Part shown: positions 55,631 to 64,000 of the stretch, piece after piece
How the letters are laid out: every line of letters starts with the position of its first letter
Numbering within the stretch: the first letter of the stretch is position 1
Source: an uncultured Duodenibacillus sp.
GTDB taxonomy: Bacteria; Pseudomonadota; Gammaproteobacteria; Burkholderiales; Burkholderiaceae_F
Direction of reading: 5' to 3'
Length of the DNA stretch: 64,000 nt
Assembly (NCBI GenBank): GCA_944390745.1
Contig: CALXQK010000016.1
Location: 1-64,000, forward strand
Made by a program: the position numbers and the translations under genes
Notes under the pieces: generated by a model
Database searches by the model: none
Seen by the model: the letters and a program-made list of their open reading frames with translations, nothing else
What the model was told of the DNA's origin: nothing

Positions 55631-57566
55631 CTAAAACTTTCCTGAAGACTCGCCGCACACTCGCGAAACAACATCCTTGTAGATGTCGGCATGCTGCCAG
55701 CAAGCGGCCAGAATCTTCATGCCCGAGCGGTATTCTCTAGCCAGAATTCTCTTGTTGAGAAGATCAAGATCTTCCTCAAGCAGCGCGGCCCCCATGCAGG
55801 CAGCCAGTCTTTCAAGCTCCTCACCCTTGCCGGCCGCAAAATTCTGCAGCTTGAAGTAGTATTCGCTGGCGCCGCAGTATTGGGCAAAGGCGTCCAGTGA
55901 CAGGCGGGCGCTGCCGTCCTCGTGAGAGTCAGACCTCTGCCAATAAAGCGGTCTGGATTTGATTGCGCAATAAGAACGGGAAAAGTACGCGCAATAGAAA
56001 AAGGAAAAAAGATCTCCGTCGCGCCAGCTCGCGGCGGTTCCAATCTGCCTGTACGCCTGCAGAAGAATTTCTTTTTTGAAGACCTTCCCAAAAAATGTCG
56101 GCAGCTGCGACCTGTCCTCATAGAAGGCCTTCAGAATCCCAAGGCTGCCTTCAATCCGCACCCCGCCTGGCATCAGCTTCTCTTCAGTCGGCCTGGCCTC
56201 CTCGGGACCCCTGTCGCGCTTCTCATCCCCGCAGGTGAACTCGATGATGTCGGAATTCTCCGCCTTGATCCAATCCGCAATCCGGCTGCAGGCATCGGCT
56301 TCAAGGTAGTCGCCCGCGCCCATGAAGATCACGTGATCTGCTCGGGCCGCAGCCGCGCCTGCGGCTCTGGCCTGAAGCAAGCCCGACGGTTCCTTGAGAT
56401 AAAATGACGGCAGCCCGCCTGTCTATGGACTGATAGTCGTTCAACACTGCAAGCGAGCCGTCGACGGATCCGTCATTGACGCAGACGACATCAATATCAA
56501 ACAATGTTTGATTCATGATGCTGTCGAGGCTCCTTGAGATAGATTTCTCCGCGTTGCTGACCACGATGACAATTGACAGGAGCGGATGCTCAGGCCGCTG
56601 CGCAATCCTTGAGCGCATCAGGCCTCTCATGAGCTTCATCTGTTGGGGCGAAGCGTGCCGATTTTCTTCATTGACATCGAGTTTCTGAAGATAATCATGG
56701 TCCAGGGCCTCGGAGAGCTGAACGCATGCAGCAGGCCTGCTGCCGAGCCTCTTCAGGTTGTAGATGCAATGATTTAAAACTGCATTCGCAAAGCCCTTTT
56801 CGACCAATTGGAATTTCCCATCCTGAAGAAGCCTTTCCTTGACCGCCAGAAGCGCCTTGCAAAAGTCATCAGGGCTCTTGTGCGTATTCGACTGCAGATT
56901 TGTTGAGATTTCCACCCGCCGATGCAGAAGAATCTCGTCAGTCGCTGCGATTTGATCTGCATTTGCAAGAGCTGCATACACAAAGAACAAATCATTGGCA
57001 GTTCTCAAGGGCTGGAACTCCAGATTCAGCTTCCTTATAAAATCAAACCTGAAAAGCTTGGCCCATGGAACTGAACCAGTGATATTAAAAAGATTGTCAC
57101 CGGCGCTTCTTGCATTGAACGGATTCCTGTCGACAAACTCCATCCTGAGAAACCACGGGGCCCCGGAAAACTTTTTCTTGCCTTGATCATATACGTCTGC
57201 CGCACACAGACCAATGTCAGCCTGGTACTTTTCGCAAAGATCCGTCAGCTTCTCCAAATAATCGGGCTCTGCGAAATCATCGCAGTCAATAAAAGCCAGA
57301 TATTTGCCGCAGGCATGGCGCATCCCGTGGTTTCTTGCCGCGCCCGCGAACATGTTTTCCTGATGAAGAACCTTGATGCAGGCGTACCTTTGCGCATAGG
57401 ACTCGAGAATGCCAGGGGAGGAGTCGGTTGATCCATCATCAACGCAAATCATTTCAAAATTTTTTAGCGTCTGCCCTAAAACCGAGTCCAGACACTGGCG
57501 CAAGTACTTCTCGCCGTTGCATACGGGAATGATGACCGAGACCAGAGGCTGCTTCATCCGTGACAT
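55631..57566 (-). pseudogene. Two-domain family 2 glycosyltransferase, frameshifted in the second domain
   Basis: The first frame starts at ATG 57566 and encodes a complete GT2 domain (PLVSVIIPVCNGEKYLRQCL, MICVDDGSTDSSPGILESYA, the D-x-D-like FIDCDDFAEPDYLEKL), a helical region, and the start of a second GT2 domain (PLLSIVIVVSNAEKSISRSL, DVVCVNDGSVDGSLAVL). At about 56385 one extra G in GTCGGG shifts the frame; the second domain continues in the next frame as LLQARAAGAAAARADHVIFM, GAGDYLEADACSRIADWI to 55631. Without the shift the protein would have about 640 residues with tandem GT2 domains, a layout known from capsule and glycan-polymer synthases. A ten-C run lies 190 bases upstream. Confidence 0.8.
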
Positions 57567-57756
57567 TTCGACATTGAATCCTGTATTGATTTTTTCAACC
57601 GCTCCATCATGAATCCGGGAATGATCCTGATACGCAAAAGTCCCTTCCCTCCTCCTTCAGTCCCTGCATTTTTTGCTGCACATGCGCGCCGGTTGTTTTC
57701 CCCGAATGATTCGGGCGCACCGATAAATACTGCATTTGAGCAGGCCTCTACTGTCG

Positions 57757-57766
57757 CCCCCCCCCC
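57757..57766. repeat. Run of ten C upstream of the glycosyltransferases
   Basis: Ten consecutive C on the plus strand, i.e. ten G in the direction of the glycosyltransferase genes, 190 bases before ATG 57566. A TATTTA word (minus strand, 57724-57729) lies about 27 bases downstream of the run. Confidence 0.85.
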
Positions 57767-58649
57767 GGAATGTCATGTTTATCAACCACATTAAGTGCGT
57801 ACCGTTATTGAACCTGTTCCCTGTGGAACAACGCCAGTGGACCGCATGGATCGCAAGATCAATCAAGATCTCTTGTCCGACTTTTGTTCGATTGATTTGC
57901 TGAAGATGTCTTTTTCATAATAACGCGCACCTTTTGCAAAGCCAAAGCGGTGCTTGGCAGCTTTCAGGGAAGCACGCTGATTGAACAGAATTTAGAAGTC
58001 AAGCCATTGAGCCATTTGATAAATCACATTGATCAGAATTCGGTTCTTTTTGTCTGCAACATCATCGACGCCAATTTTTTTCTGAAGACTCGGCTGCGGA
58101 TCCATGAGGAAGTCGATTCTCTGAACTATTGACTGGGTGTGCAGCGGGAATCGAGGTCGCGTCTTGAGGCCAGGACTCATTGGGCCGACGCGTACTGATA
58201 TGGGTGATTCCCACTCGTCTTGATTGCTTTTCAAGGAAGACGAATGCTCATCGAGTCCGACTCCCAGGGCCAGGCTGCGCGTCTGTCGAACCCTGGCCAG
58301 GCCCTGTCTCTGATCGTGCATTCAATATTCGGTGTCCCCAGTGAGGATTTTTTGTCGTTGCGGTCGTCGGAGATTTCGGAACCCTGGGAATTTCCTTTTC
58401 TCTTCAAGACCATGCCCTCAACCGCATTTTTCTGGGGTTCAAGGTCGCACACCTCCATATCGACTCCTTTGACCACGATGCGCTGCCAGGCTGAAATCGC
58501 CCAGGTGAGCACAGTGCAGCGCCGCAGCGCGGCTCGATTGAAATTGAGGCCGGCGCCGCACCAGAAATTGACGTGCACGGAGTTTTTTTCTGGAATCGGC
58601 CCGACGGTCTGCGATTCCAGTCTGGCTGGCCGCGGGGCGTCATGCCGGC

Positions 58650-58672
58650 GGGGGGGGGGTGCGGGATATAAT
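58650..58672 (+). promoter_or_regulatory. Ten-G run joined to a TATAAT box, putative phase-variable promoter
   Basis: Ten G (58650-58659) are followed seven bases later by a perfect TATAAT (58667-58672). The run falls where the -35/-10 spacer should be, so slippage would alter the spacing. No good -35 hexamer is seen at the current length (58644-58649 is GCCGGC). Transcription would start near 58679, 70 bases before ATG 58750. Confidence 0.6.
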
Positions 58673-58749
58673 CAAATCCTGTTGCTTTGCAGAGGTTCCG
58701 GCGTATTGACGGAACGAGATATCTGCGACAGAAGAACATTACACGCACC

Positions 58750-60273
58750 ATGTCAGACCTTCTGGATTATCTTTTTGCGACTCCCTTCACGCCGAGCACG
58801 CCTTCAGACCGTTCTGGCGACCTTCTGGGCTGGTCTCGCATCAGGCGCCGTCTGCAGCGCCGGCTTTTTCCCCCTTTCACTGTCCTGACGCCCCGCAGAC
58901 ACTCGGCAGAAATCCGACTGCTGATGGAAATGATCATTACCTCTGACGACCTCCCGGCTCCTTTCAAGACCATGACCAACAGCAGGAGCCGGCTGAGGCT
59001 TATGCGGCATCTCGAAATCCTCTTCGGCTTGGCAAGCCTTGTGAACGAGAATGTCAAGGATTTGCCCTCGCTGATTGAGGCCGCGCAGGAAAATCCCTGC
59101 GGGATTCTCAATATTGAGCGCATTCGCCAATATCTTGAACATAGAAAAGACTCCTCCTCAAGCTTCATCTGCAGCGAAAGCCCGGATGACTATATGGCCA
59201 ACCTGGCCTATGGAATCGGACCGCACTACACCGTCTGTCTACGCGAATTCGATATGATGCGTAAACGCGGCGAGTTTTTCGATAACGAAAAATTTAAAAC
59301 CGTTCTGAAAAAAGTTGCAAACTGGGGGAATCAAACCAGAAGGTCCTCCTTTAAAAGCTTTTTGGATGATTTGAAGTTTCTCAACAATTACTCATGGAAG
59401 GAAATTTTCAAAGACTTTGACAGCCGAACCAAGTTTTGGATTTCACTGCTGGAATCCTCGGACAAGCTGAAGCATTCGTTTCTTTACCAGATTTACCTGC
59501 ACGCCCGGAGTAAACTCCCTGAAAACCTCCCCCTTGATTCTGCAGACGCATTGAGACAGCGAATCTACGAATCGGTCTTCGCCAGCGCCCGTGGTTTGGA
59601 TCTCTACTGGTGTCTGGTGGAGTGCCGCATCTTTGAAGTCCTGACGGCTTTGGCGGACTTTCTCATCTACAGCCTCATCGTCTACGCCACGCCTCAGTAC
59701 GAGATTTCCGAAGACGCCGGCGGCGATTCACGCGCCCAAAGATCCCGGGGCAAAAAGCTTTCCACCTTTATCGACAACAACATCTTCTGGCTTCCCGGCG
59801 TCACCGCGCACCTGTACGAAACGATTAAGCAGGCGCGCTTCTGTAAAGAAAAGATGGCTGACAGCTGCCAAATCCCTGAACTCTCGTTTCCAGATCTGCG
59901 GCTTGACAAGGGGGTGTTCGGCAGACGCGAAATCCGCGAAGTTCTTCTCTTCATCTTGAATCGTCATGCCCGAACCAAGGGCAGCGGCATGACGTTCGTC
60001 AACATTCTCGAGGACGACCAAGATGTCGTGCTGATTCGAACCGATCGCCAACAGGCGGGACTCGACTCCGCAAAGAAGATTCAGGAAGCGCTGATTCAGG
60101 GGGATGTCCGACTTCCTGGTTTGATTAACCTCAATGCCGATTTCGTGGACTTCGATCAGCTCTTCAAGAACGATTCATTCTGGGCCAGCTTTGTCGCAAA
60201 CAACTTCCTCTGGGCGACCTTCGGCAGATGGTTTGGCTTTGTCAAACAAAAGGATGACGCATCTGGAGACTAA
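58750..60273 (+). CDS. Unrecognised 507-aa protein, first gene of the PLD/ATPase operon
   Basis: I do not recognise this protein. It is mostly helical and soluble, rich in Arg, Phe and Leu in the first 120 residues (RIRRRLQRRLFPPFTVLTPR), with a central charged region (KKVANWGNQTRRSSFKSFLD) and a more hydrophobic segment near 290-310 (VLTALADFLIYSLIVYATP) that is probably a buried helix. No catalytic motif stands out. ATG 58750 is used; a TTG at 58687 would add 21 residues, and neither has a clear ribosome site. The stop overlaps the next start (TAATG), so it is translationally coupled to the PLD gene. The codon use is AT-richer than in the flanking housekeeping genes, which suggests horizontal acquisition. 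Confidence 0.75.
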   Translation: MSDLLDYLFATPFTPSTPSDRSGDLLGWSRIRRRLQRRLFPPFTVLTPRRHSAEIRLLMEMIITSDDLPAPFKTMTNSRSRLRLMRHLEILFGLASLVNENVKDLPSLIEAAQENPCGILNIERIRQYLEHRKDSSSSFICSESPDDYMANLAYGIGPHYTVCLREFDMMRKRGEFFDNEKFKTVLKKVANWGNQTRRSSFKSFLDDLKFLNNYSWKEIFKDFDSRTKFWISLLESSDKLKHSFLYQIYLHARSKLPENLPLDSADALRQRIYESVFASARGLDLYWCLVECRIFEVLTALADFLIYSLIVYATPQYEISEDAGGDSRAQRSRGKKLSTFIDNNIFWLPGVTAHLYETIKQARFCKEKMADSCQIPELSFPDLRLDKGVFGRREIREVLLFILNRHARTKGSGMTFVNILEDDQDVVLIRTDRQQAGLDSAKKIQEALIQGDVRLPGLINLNADFVDFDQLFKNDSFWASFVANNFLWATFGRWFGFVKQKDDASGD

Positions 60274-62504
60274 TGATGACCGTGAAGAAGAACCGCTATG
60301 GGTCCCTCCCGCAGATTCTCGATGAGATTCATTGCAATGAAGCTTCCGGCATTGAGGCCGCTGTCATCCTCACCTATGAGTTTGATCCGAACCTTGCGCA
60401 TGCGCTTGCGAGCACGGCGCTGCTCGAGCTTGAGGACATCGAGTTTGGACTTCGCTTCAAATCAGAGTTCCCTGCCTGCCTTTTTTTCGACCCCAAGCGC
60501 AGCCGCAGCCTGCCGAATTTTCCGAGCGACTTTGAGATTCATTTCAAGGCAGGCCGCGGGAGGGCGTGTCACCACAGCAAGGCCTATGCCCTGGCGTTGT
60601 CCGACGGTTCATTCAAGCTCGTCCTTGGAAGCTTCAACCTGACGGAGTCAGGACTCTTTCGCAACCGCGAGTCGTTTGCCTCATTCGACCTTTGCGACGA
60701 CTGCAGCGCAGAGGTCAGGGATCTCTTTAGTCAATGGAGCCAGTTCCTTAAAAAACACTATCTGAACACAACTTCATCGGAAAGACTTAGCCTCTACCTG
60801 AAGCATCTCGACGACAGACTTGCCGAGCTCTCCAATGTCGACGGCTCCGACAGCCAGCGGAAAGACTCCCCAATGCGGCTTTTGTCTTCCGGCTACGGCT
60901 CCTCTGACCCGCACAAACCTGATTCCGGCTCCAACTCCTCTGGTTTGGATGAATTAAAAAAATTCTGCGAGCAGAACGGGATTGACCCAAAAAAACTTCT
61001 TGTGGTCTCTCCCTTCTTTGACGAGAATCATTCCGGCGACGGCATTCTGCAGCGCTTTAAATCCATATTCAAGAACCTGACCAGCGTTTCCATTTTTTCT
61101 AAGTATTCGAAATGGAAAAGAACCTTTTTCAAGGGTTTTGATGAAAGAAATGTACGCTGCTTTTGCATTCCATCAGAAGTCTCTAACGACGAACTAAAGG
61201 ACATCATCGTCTTTCTTGGAAAATCTGATCAAACGTCTTCGCACTCAAACTTGACGAAATCTATTTTCCGCGATCTGCACTCCAAATTGGTTTTGCTCGC
61301 TGACGACAATGGAAGAGCCGTTCTCTACATCGGCAGCGCCAATTTTTCAAAGAAAGCATGGCTTGGCGATAATTTTGAACTCGGAGTTGCAGGAATTGTC
61401 GAGGTCCCTGATGAATCGAATCCCCGTCAAGTCCAGACCTGGGATAAGGAGTTTGTCAAGTCCATCCTGAACACCAAGGTGACAAAGGCCTGTCTTGTCG
61501 ACGATGGCGAGGATCCTCAAAAAGATGATGAGGATGACAACGACGCTGCAGCCGCTCCACCGGGCTGGCTTGAGAGCATTCTTCTCAGCCCCGTCGGGGA
61601 TGCAGACGACCAGGACGATCAAGATTTTCAGGGACGATTTCTCTACTTTGTCCGCAAGAGTTCGGCCCGCATCGGTCTGGATCTGGAAAACGAAATCTTT
61701 CAATTCGGCGATCTTGACGTCACGCCCGTCGCAGGGATCGACAATGGCTCCCTGCTTCTTGAAAGTCCTCCCTATCCCTTTTCAAAGCTGGAGAAGATGC
61801 TCAATTCGACTCGCGTCATCACCAAAATGAGCCGACATCGCGATGCCGGGAGTTCGGATCCGGGACTTGTCTTCATTCCCTTCAACATTGACCCGAGGTT
61901 TGGGATCAAGGCTCAGTTTCACATGGAGGTCAACCCGGAAAACGGGCTTGCGTTCCTCGCCAATCTCTACGCAGGGAAAAAGTTCTCCCGCCAGGATGAC
62001 GCGCGCCGAAAGAAGGCAGCAGACAGGCGCGCCGAAGACGGATTTCAGGAGCTTGAGACGCCTCTCGATGAGTCGCGATCGAAGACGCACGCGATGCGTC
62101 AATGGATTTCCGATCTAGGCAATCTGGAACAGGCGCTCATCAAGCCTGGCAAATCCATGACTTTGCGCAGCGACCTCATTGAGTTCATCCTGATGTACGC
62201 CAAAAGTCTCGTTCGGCCGGACGCAAAGCTTCAAAATAAGAAACTCAATCCGACAGACAAGACGTTCATCGTCATGGAGCTCGCCATTCTGGCCGCTCGT
62301 CTGGCTGCAGCCGGCTGCGGCCAGGGCGCCAGCAACAAGGACGCAGTCGAAAAAATTGTCGCAGAACTCGCGGAAATGGCCCTGCAGCTCGAGGCAAAAA
62401 ACCGTCCGGATGGATGCAGTACCGGAGATGATCCGTATCGACAGCTGCTGTACGACTGTCTGGACAGATTCAAGGCCAAACTCAATCAGGAATCAGCATC
62501 ATGA
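60273..62504 (+). CDS. Phospholipase-D-like protein with two HKD-type sites
   Basis: A 743-residue protein with two PLD active-site motifs: H101-S-K103 with GSFNLTESG (119-127), and H336-S-K338 with GSANFS (354-359). The HxK...GSxN pairs are what bacterial PLD-type nucleases (Nuc/BfiI-like) and phospholipases use to form the covalent phosphohistidine. An acidic linker (GEDPQKDDEDDND, about 413) separates the PLD half from a C-terminal half of unknown fold with coiled-coil-like stretches. No signal peptide is present, so it is cytosolic and more likely a nuclease than a lipase. It overlaps both neighbours (TAATG before, ATGA after). Combination with an ATPase points to DNA restriction or repair. 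Confidence 0.82.
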   Translation: MMTVKKNRYGSLPQILDEIHCNEASGIEAAVILTYEFDPNLAHALASTALLELEDIEFGLRFKSEFPACLFFDPKRSRSLPNFPSDFEIHFKAGRGRACHHSKAYALALSDGSFKLVLGSFNLTESGLFRNRESFASFDLCDDCSAEVRDLFSQWSQFLKKHYLNTTSSERLSLYLKHLDDRLAELSNVDGSDSQRKDSPMRLLSSGYGSSDPHKPDSGSNSSGLDELKKFCEQNGIDPKKLLVVSPFFDENHSGDGILQRFKSIFKNLTSVSIFSKYSKWKRTFFKGFDERNVRCFCIPSEVSNDELKDIIVFLGKSDQTSSHSNLTKSIFRDLHSKLVLLADDNGRAVLYIGSANFSKKAWLGDNFELGVAGIVEVPDESNPRQVQTWDKEFVKSILNTKVTKACLVDDGEDPQKDDEDDNDAAAAPPGWLESILLSPVGDADDQDDQDFQGRFLYFVRKSSARIGLDLENEIFQFGDLDVTPVAGIDNGSLLLESPPYPFSKLEKMLNSTRVITKMSRHRDAGSSDPGLVFIPFNIDPRFGIKAQFHMEVNPENGLAFLANLYAGKKFSRQDDARRKKAADRRAEDGFQELETPLDESRSKTHAMRQWISDLGNLEQALIKPGKSMTLRSDLIEFILMYAKSLVRPDAKLQNKKLNPTDKTFIVMELAILAARLAAAGCGQGASNKDAVEKIVAELAEMALQLEAKNRPDGCSTGDDPYRQLLYDCLDRFKAKLNQESAS

Positions 62505-64000
62505 GCAAGGAAAGCAAGTTTGATGCCGACGGCTTGTGCATGCCGGGCTGCTTTGCAGCCGGGGCGGCACTGCCGGACGCCTATCTCAGGCAGTATGAGG
62601 AAGCGCGCGTCATCAATGAGTTTTTCACGAAAACGCCCGTGCAAATGCTTGCCGATGATGTTGGTACGGGAAAAACATGGGTGGCAATGATGACCCTGTT
62701 TTCCCGTCTGAACAGAAATTCCTCAGAGAACTCCCGCGGGCAAAGGCATGCCGTCGTAATCGCACCGACTCGCCTCGTCGCAAACAAATGGGTTTATGAG
62801 CTGAATTATTTCAATCAAAACTTTGTAAAAGACTCTGAGATAAATGCAATCATCCATCATGACTCCCTCTCAGATCTCCTGACGGATGTTCAGCATTGCG
62901 CCAGAAATAGATTTCCTGAACAAAACAAGCCGCTGAATGAACTGCTGCGCAACAGATTGCCGCAGACCAAATGCGCTGAGATTTTTCTTCTGGAGTTAAT
63001 CAAAGCCACAAGGCGAATCGCCCCTAAGAAAAAATGGCCGGGGACCGACGAAGACAAGAAGCTCATCGACTCATTCGCATCAAGCCTTGAGAAGATGCGT
63101 CGTTACCCTGCCATGTCGGCCGCTCTTTCCCAAAATAAAATCGAAAAGCTCATTTCCAATCTGAAGCTTTATGCCAGCGCCTTCAAAAGCCAGGGCGGAA
63201 AATGGTTTGACTGCGAATTTGACCGCACGGTCTGGGCTAAGAGACGCAAGCGGGTTCACTGGACTACATGGGCGAAAGATCTCGTGAAGCTCAGCAGCGA
63301 AAATGCCGGCCTGAAACAAATCCTTCACCTGGTGCAAATTGCGTCAGTCCTCTGGGACGCTGACCTGCGTCGGTCAGTGCGTCCGAAGAATGCCGTGTTG
63401 ACGCAAGAGACCGCGGAAAAGCTGCATCAAAAGTTTTATCACGCCGGCGATGACAATGCACTCCTTCAATGGATCAAGATCATCCTCAGGCAAGGCTTGA
63501 GCAAACTGGATAATGCCTCTGATATTCTCAAGAATCTGGGAGAAACAGAATGCGACGTCAATTTCGTCATCCCCGTACCGGAGGCCGAGCGCATCGTTCT
63601 TATGCTTGCAGCCTATGCCGACCGTCTGAAGGAGATTTCCGGTCACGACATCAAGATCGATGATGCCCGCATGCACATGTATGCAGCCGCGGGAGTCTTT
63701 CGCCACCCGACTCATTTGCACGATGCCATCGATGAGCTGAAGAGACACGGCAACCCTTGTGAACGACTTTCGACTTTTCTTGCTCCGATTCTGAGCATGA
63801 CCACTCAGAATTCAAGAATGAGTAAAGAAAGACCAAACAAAAGAAAAATCCTTTTGGACCGTCTTGCGCAGGGGATTCTTCAGCTTGTCGATTACGAGGT
63901 CAATCCCAATCAAGTTGGAAGCTTCTTTTGGGAAGAAGAGCCCAAGCAGCATGCGATTCATGTCATTTGCATGAACGACTTGAAAAAAGGCGAAGCTGTC
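62501..64000 (+). CDS. Helicase-like P-loop ATPase, N-terminal part (runs past window end)
   Basis: The first 500 codons of a longer protein, open to the last base. Walker A is at residues 52-59 (DDVGTGKT, preceded by QMLA), close to the DE-x-G-x-GKT form of SNF2-type translocases. Motif Ia-like VVIAPTRLVANKWVYEL follows at about 82-98. I do not see a DExH box in the visible part; a helical insertion of about 350 residues seems to follow motif Ia, so the box probably lies beyond the window. It starts at ATG 62501 overlapping the PLD stop. The likely job is ATP-driven movement on DNA that directs the PLD nuclease. AT-rich codon use like its two partners. Confidence 0.8.
   Translation, partial: MSKESKFDADGLCMPGCFAAGAALPDAYLRQYEEARVINEFFTKTPVQMLADDVGTGKTWVAMMTLFSRLNRNSSENSRGQRHAVVIAPTRLVANKWVYELNYFNQNFVKDSEINAIIHHDSLSDLLTDVQHCARNRFPEQNKPLNELLRNRLPQTKCAEIFLLELIKATRRIAPKKKWPGTDEDKKLIDSFASSLEKMRRYPAMSAALSQNKIEKLISNLKLYASAFKSQGGKWFDCEFDRTVWAKRRKRVHWTTWAKDLVKLSSENAGLKQILHLVQIASVLWDADLRRSVRPKNAVLTQETAEKLHQKFYHAGDDNALLQWIKIILRQGLSKLDNASDILKNLGETECDVNFVIPVPEAERIVLMLAAYADRLKEISGHDIKIDDARMHMYAAAGVFRHPTHLHDAIDELKRHGNPCERLSTFLAPILSMTTQNSRMSKERPNKRKILLDRLAQGILQLVDYEVNPNQVGSFFWEEEPKQHAIHVICMNDLKKGEAV

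Larger units (their letters stand above)
57567..58749. other. Intergenic region between glycosyltransferases and the PLD operon
   Basis: 1.2 kb with no gene that I recognise. It has a ten-C run (57757-57766), a ten-G run (58650-58659) and a TATAAT box (58667-58672). Open frames on both strands around 57992-58888 (for example 58231-58578 minus, 115 codons) show no known domain and no ribosome site; they may be remnants of a transposed element but I cannot prove it. Confidence 0.45.

Noticed and set aside
58231..58578. Possible transposase remnant on the minus strand
   Set aside because: No DDE or HTH motif, no terminal repeats; left as unassigned sequence.
58750..64000. Calling the operon DISARM or Dpd
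   Set aside because: Only the PLD and ATPase classes are shared; DrmA/DrmB-like or Dpd modification genes are not visible, and the first protein matches none that I know.

Overview
The window looks like chromosome from a Gram-negative, GC-rich betaproteobacterium of the order Burkholderiales, most likely a Sutterellaceae-type anaerobe. This is an inference from three things. The gene orders ribF-ileS-lspA-coaBC-dut and cysS-alkA-accA-tilS facing TPR-ppiA-ppiB-lpxH are betaproteobacterial. There are two Gram-negative trimeric porins. There is also an anaerobic respiratory flavour: a Tat-exported fumarate-reductase-like flavoprotein with a tetraheme cytochrome, and menaquinone genes menE and menB. 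No rRNA, tRNA, CRISPR array or intact insertion sequence was found.

Layout. 1-1385: end of a porin and a GNAT acetyltransferase. 1404-12026, mostly minus strand: dut, a small membrane protein, coaBC, an Ala/Pro-rich protein (plus strand), a tetraheme cytochrome with its Tat flavoprotein, lspA, ileS, a truncated kdpE remnant beside an 18-bp inverted repeat, and ribF. 12407-16132, plus strand: two exported SUMF-flavodoxin fusion proteins followed by a membrane DUF4405 protein. 16207-20397: aldo/keto reductase, purN with an RNA methyltransferase, and a small orphan gene. 20490-25646: menE, menB, a TctC/Bug-type lipoprotein divergent from a TetR regulator with two clear operators, and an AraC regulator. 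25772-29588: a UvrA-like ATPase and alr. 29589-30863: a 1.3-kb stretch without a recognisable gene, carrying an 18-bp sequence twice in opposite orientation. 30864-36316: two lipoproteins, an M20 amidohydrolase, a small membrane protein and thiC behind a TPP riboswitch. 36960-41191: a HipB/HipA pair whose kinase lacks expected catalytic residues, a dCMP deaminase, a phosphopantetheinyl transferase and ispDF. 41372-44761: a porin and two decaying genes (PNPOx-like and AraC-like). 44897-54322: rnhB, tilS, accA with an H1-like tail, alkA and cysS on minus; TPR, ppiA, ppiB and lpxH on plus. 54498-57566: two family 2 glycosyltransferase genes, each broken by a single frameshift. 58750-64000: a lower-GC operon, cut by the window end, encoding an unrecognised 507-aa protein, a double-HKD phospholipase-D-like protein and a helicase-like ATPase.

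Two regions are the best candidates for something undescribed. The first is the tandem SUMF-flavodoxin fusions with a polytopic, possibly haem-binding partner, which would make a periplasmic flavodoxin redox module. The second is the 507-aa/PLD/ATPase operon, which resembles a DNA-targeting defence system and has a run of ten G next to a TATAAT box, as expected for a phase-variable promoter. Further ten-base C runs lie upstream of the glycosyltransferases and of ispDF.
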